A DNA stretch of 64,000 nucleotides. Origin: Oegoconia quadripuncta. Lineage: Eukaryota; Arthropoda; Insecta; Lepidoptera; Autostichidae. The notes under the pieces were generated by a model. The model was not told where the DNA came from. It was given only the letters and a program-made list of their open reading frames with translations, and made no database searches. Position 1 is the stretch's first letter. Each line of letters opens with the position of its first letter. Made by a program: the position numbers and the translations under genes. Positions 61,311 through 64,000 of the stretch are shown piece by piece. The stretch spans positions 15,563,124 through 15,627,123 of the forward strand of contig OX438741.1 of the NCBI GenBank assembly GCA_949316235.1, read 5' to 3'.

Positions 61311-62342
61311 CTCTCATTATCTTTGTTATTATATATATGTCGTGGATAGCGATAAATTAGCGACAGAATTTATTATTTCAATAATGAAATGAGTACCGGT
61401 AAACCGGAAGTGGGCCTGGTGGCGCTGGTATCGCCGGAAATGGCGCGGTGACGACGTTAACAGTTATATTAGGTCTTCACAGCAAAAATGGGACACACTT
61501 TGCTACCAGCCGTCGAAGGAGTCGGACCACCACTGGACATCAACGACCATGAGGGACTCTGATTACCTACTACCATCGACGCCTGAAGAATCCGGTGAGT
61601 CGTTACTGAATAAGACTTTGATCATGGAATTTGAGCAAGGAGGAATTGAATACCAGGTCCGGTTGAATTCCACAGACTGCACGCAGGGGCCAAGTAGTAT
61701 GGCATGAGGGGTGCGCAATTGTTTACTATTCACCAGTAAGCATCTCAGGTTTCATGATTATAATCGAATGTGAATACGTTGTCGAATCGCCTATAGTAGC
61801 TTGCAATAATGTCGCTATTGCCCGAGCCACCCTTTATCCCGCGACTGGCACCGTCCTGGTCGCTAGCATCGCCCACCCGAACCCATCTCCGACATATATA
61901 TTATTTCCCTGTCAGTGTTGTGTTAATTAGCGAAGGGCACAATGGGATTGACATGTCCCATAGGAGAAAAACACACAAAATTGTGTTCAATATTGTATGT
62001 ACCATTTTTTAGGTAAAGGCCACATTTACCTTAACCTTTATCCTGCTTTCGTCTCTCCCTAATGTTCTACTTCGCCGCCATCAGTAAGCCTTTCTGTTTC
62101 TCCGTAATCGTTCGGTGACCTTTAAAAGGCCAATATATTTTGCAAGGCGCTCTGTCATTTTACGATAATATAAAGTAATGCTTTTGAACATAACATACTC
62201 TTAATACTCTTAACTCATAATTAGATGCTTAGGCTAAATATAACATTTTTTCTAAATAGTTTCACTGACATTCAAACTAGAAATAAATCTGTGATTTGGG
62301 TATCAGAGATTCCTCCGTTTTTAATGATATTAGGTACATATT
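61311..62342 (+). other. unassigned, with two exon-like patches
   Basis: 61392-61707 is open in one frame (EFEQGGIEYQVRLNST near its end). It holds a well-placed ATG at 61549 (MRDSDYLLPSTPEES) followed by CCG|GTGAGT at about 61595. 61809-61930 encodes MSLLPEPPFIPRLAPSWSLA. These could be exons or part of an unknown element. No homology recognised. Confidence 0.25.
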
Positions 62343-62420
62343 TAATGCACAACGGGTTGGTACTTGACCTCGATCACACCTGATGTTAAGTGAAGACGAC
62401 TGGCTATCTTATTTCTGACT
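62343..62420 (-). mobile_element. SINE-B tail fragment
   Basis: ATGCACAACGGGTTGGTACT, TCGATCACACCTGATGTTAA, then GACTGGCTATCTTATTTCTG: inverted end with an internal deletion. Confidence 0.7.
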
Positions 62421-62698
62421 AGTACGCTAGCGCTATTGCCCCGCTGAATGCATAAGCTCAGCTGCTGAGCGAAGTAGGCACCAGCTCTCACATCTCCAGA
62501 GGCGTGGACCAGTCTAACGGATAAATCCTTTACGAAATGTTTCATGTCAGAAGACCACGGGCCCAATGTCTCCACTGCAAGCGCCGCAAACTCGTGGTTT
62601 ATAGAGATTGACGCATATTTACGGCGCTTGTTACTTTGAGCTTGTTCAGCAGCGGTTCCAGCTCTTTGCGCAGTTCCTTGTATATGGGACGGTGCCAT
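62421..62698 (-). pseudogene. third copy of the PD-(D/E)XK-family LINE C-terminus
   Basis: The minus strand reads MAPSHIQGTAQRAGTAAEQA, QSNKRRKYASISINHEFAAL, AVETLGPWSSDMKHFVKDLS, VRLVHASGDVRAGAYFAQQL, SLCIQRGNSASVL, then SINE-B sequence. It supplies the segment missing from 5172-5895 (between WDV and KRRKY). The PDG/WDV region is not present. No internal stop in this stretch. Confidence 0.72.
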
Positions 62699-62703
62699 TT
62701 ATA

Positions 62704-62800
62704 TATTTACAAAACAAATGTATTTGTATAGTATATCAACCATCTGGTATCTATTTACAAGTTTAGTTGCTTAGTGTGGAACTAGATGGCGCTGTGTGTA
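62704..62800 (+). mobile_element. SINE-A 3' half
   Basis: ACAAATGTATTTGTATAGTA to ACTAGATGGCGCTGTGTGTA. Confidence 0.75.
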
Positions 62801-62880
62801 TATTCTTATTCTTGTTCTTCTTCTTCTTCTTGTTGTTGTACAATAAAGAATATTTTGTTTGTTTGTTTGTTTGTTATTCA
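62801..62880 (+). mobile_element. LINE tail stub with (TTTG)n
   Basis: TTGTTGTACAATAAAGAATA TTTTGTTTGTTTGTTTGTTT: polyadenylation-like AATAAA then tetramers; no body remains. Confidence 0.5.
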
Positions 62881-63399
62881 AATAGAGTACTTAATTATTT
62901 ATATTAATTATGTTGAGTTCCTCGGAGGTTTTCTTTTTTTTTTAATATATTTGTACTTTAATACACGCAAAAATATGTTACATAGTTTAAAAAATACACA
63001 TTCATAAATTCAAAAACAGAATTTAAATTCATCATTTTTATAACGATATTTTTTAGACTTGGCAGTGGCCAAGGGAATCTAACAATCTTACCAACCCGCT
63101 CTTAGCAGCACTATTTTTTAAACAAGCGGGAATTATTCAATTGAATGACAACATAATACATAGAAAGTTTGAGAAAATCCATGTCTTTAGTCAATTAAAA
63201 AATAAGTCGCAGAAAGGTGCTACGCCCTTTCGTAGCACCGCAGTAGTAGAGCTACGGACTACGCGAACTACGGCACCACCATGTGCCATCTATCAAAATA
63301 GGATTGATACAACTCTTACAGCGCCATCTGTATTTGCATTTGCGTTACCAATACCTTCACATAAAGACAAAAGCCTCGAAGCTTCGAAGGGGCATCGTT
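62881..63399. other. no recognised gene
   Basis: AT-rich to 63120; then a GGTGCTACG/CGTAGCACC hairpin at about 63215-63240 and AGCGCCATCTGTATTTGC near 63320. Confidence 0.35.
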
Positions 63400-63560
63400 C
63401 CCCTAGGTCCGGTCGGAAGCGATTGCAGCGCCACAACGCGCGGCGGCGAGTAGCGGAACTAAAGTCGAGTGACCTTGACATAGCGTTCAATGGAGACCGA
63501 GCGTTGCCATGACAACCCACGCCGTTGCCATAGAGACGGGCAGTGGGCGTGGCCGTGCTC
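63400..63560. promoter_or_regulatory. GC-rich promoter-like patch with paired RFX X-box-like sites
   Basis: GTTGCCATGACAAC (63503-63516) fits the X-box form GTNRCC-n-RGYAAC closely. GTTGCCATAGAGAC (63524-63537) keeps the first half-site. Start-to-start spacing is 21 bp, about two helical turns. GGGCGTGGCC (63545-63554) is a GC/CACC-type box, and CpG is frequent (ACAACGCGCGGCGGCGAGTA). X-boxes bind RFX factors and mark ciliary genes in animals. No coding start is identified nearby, so the regulated gene would lie outside or be missed. Confidence 0.45.
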
Positions 63561-63710
63561 AACAGATTGTTGTTTTTTACAGCCCTGAATATGTTCGAGT
63601 AATGAAATGAGGGCGTTCGTGTACTGATTGAAGGTTGAATAAACATAAGACATGTTTTGCATCTTCCGATATTAGATGTAACAAGATGTACTGTGTGCTT
63701 CTGCTATTGA

Positions 63711-63845
63711 CGACCTGTTTGTAGTAGTGGTTAAAAACTCTGACTGCGACGCGAAAAAAGTCGCTGGTACGAATCCCGCTAGGGGCACATGTTTGTAAGA
63801 TGAATACAGACATGTGTTCCCGAGTTATGGATGTTTTATGTTATG
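63711..63845 (+). mobile_element. SINE-A 5' half
   Basis: CGACCTGTTTGTAGTAGTGG head, weakened B box GGTACGAATCCC, body to CGAGTTATGGATGTTTTATG. Confidence 0.8.
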
Positions 63846-64000
63846 AACATTGCAAACTAGCTAAAAGCTTGTAAAAAGTGACAAGATGACTTAAAGTATA
63901 CTGGTGCGCCGGTTCGCTTGTAAATACGTGGCTCACGCACACACTCACACCGTAATACGCCACACGTCTCCTTTATGCAAAGTATTCATACTTAATTTAA

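Overview
The window looks like a repeat-saturated stretch of an insect genome, most likely a moth or butterfly. Overall base composition is AT-rich. There are no bacterial-style operons. Nearly everything recognisable is a transposable element or a piece of one: tRNA-headed SINEs, several LINE lineages, and remnants of piggyBac, mariner and PIF/Harbinger-like DNA transposons. The lepidopteran assignment rests on familiarity with these repeat types. No host gene was identified by name. LINE and SINE letters (A, B, C...) are labels made for this window only.

Layout. 1-7 kb: SINE and LINE scraps, a 9-bp-unit array, and a LINE C-terminal fragment with a PD-(D/E)XK-like signature inside that array. 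7-9 kb: an internally deleted piggyBac element with both TTAA sites, then a broken mariner. 9-13 kb: RTE fragments and a candidate two-exon host gene on the minus strand (11655-10649). 14-18 kb: a nested LINE-A inside LINE-B, with an intact RT frame. 18-24 kb: mixed SINE/LINE tails. 24.4-26.2 kb: a nearly intact RTE reverse transcriptase. 26-35 kb: a three-part SINE, a PIF-like MITE, many LINE-A tails and another MITE. 35.7-36.3 kb: a 52-bp minisatellite of 12 units. 36-40.5 kb: SINE and LINE tails, then a perfect 26-bp hairpin just upstream of a splice-acceptor-like site. 40.6-43.6 kb: a GC-rich, ORF1-only R1-like element with a perfect 14-bp target duplication and a poly(A) tail. 43.9-45.4 kb: a truncated LINE-C relative. 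46-55 kb: dispersed fragments and a pentamer-to-decamer tail array. 55.5-60 kb: the longest autonomous-type LINE (LINE-C: PHD-like ORF1, APE endonuclease, RT), frameshifted and missing its 3' part. 60-64 kb: LINE and SINE fragments and a GC-rich patch with two RFX X-box-like motifs 21 bp apart.

The elements relate to one another. Short SINEs share 3' ends with LINE families, as expected if they borrow LINE machinery. The R1-like element carries only ORF1 and would need an ORF2 supplied in trans. LINE-C tails of different copies carry different pentanucleotide repeats. Many insertions are nested, so the order of some events can be read. Most single-copy DNA between repeats shows no assignable function; a few patches have exon-like or promoter-like character and are given low confidence.
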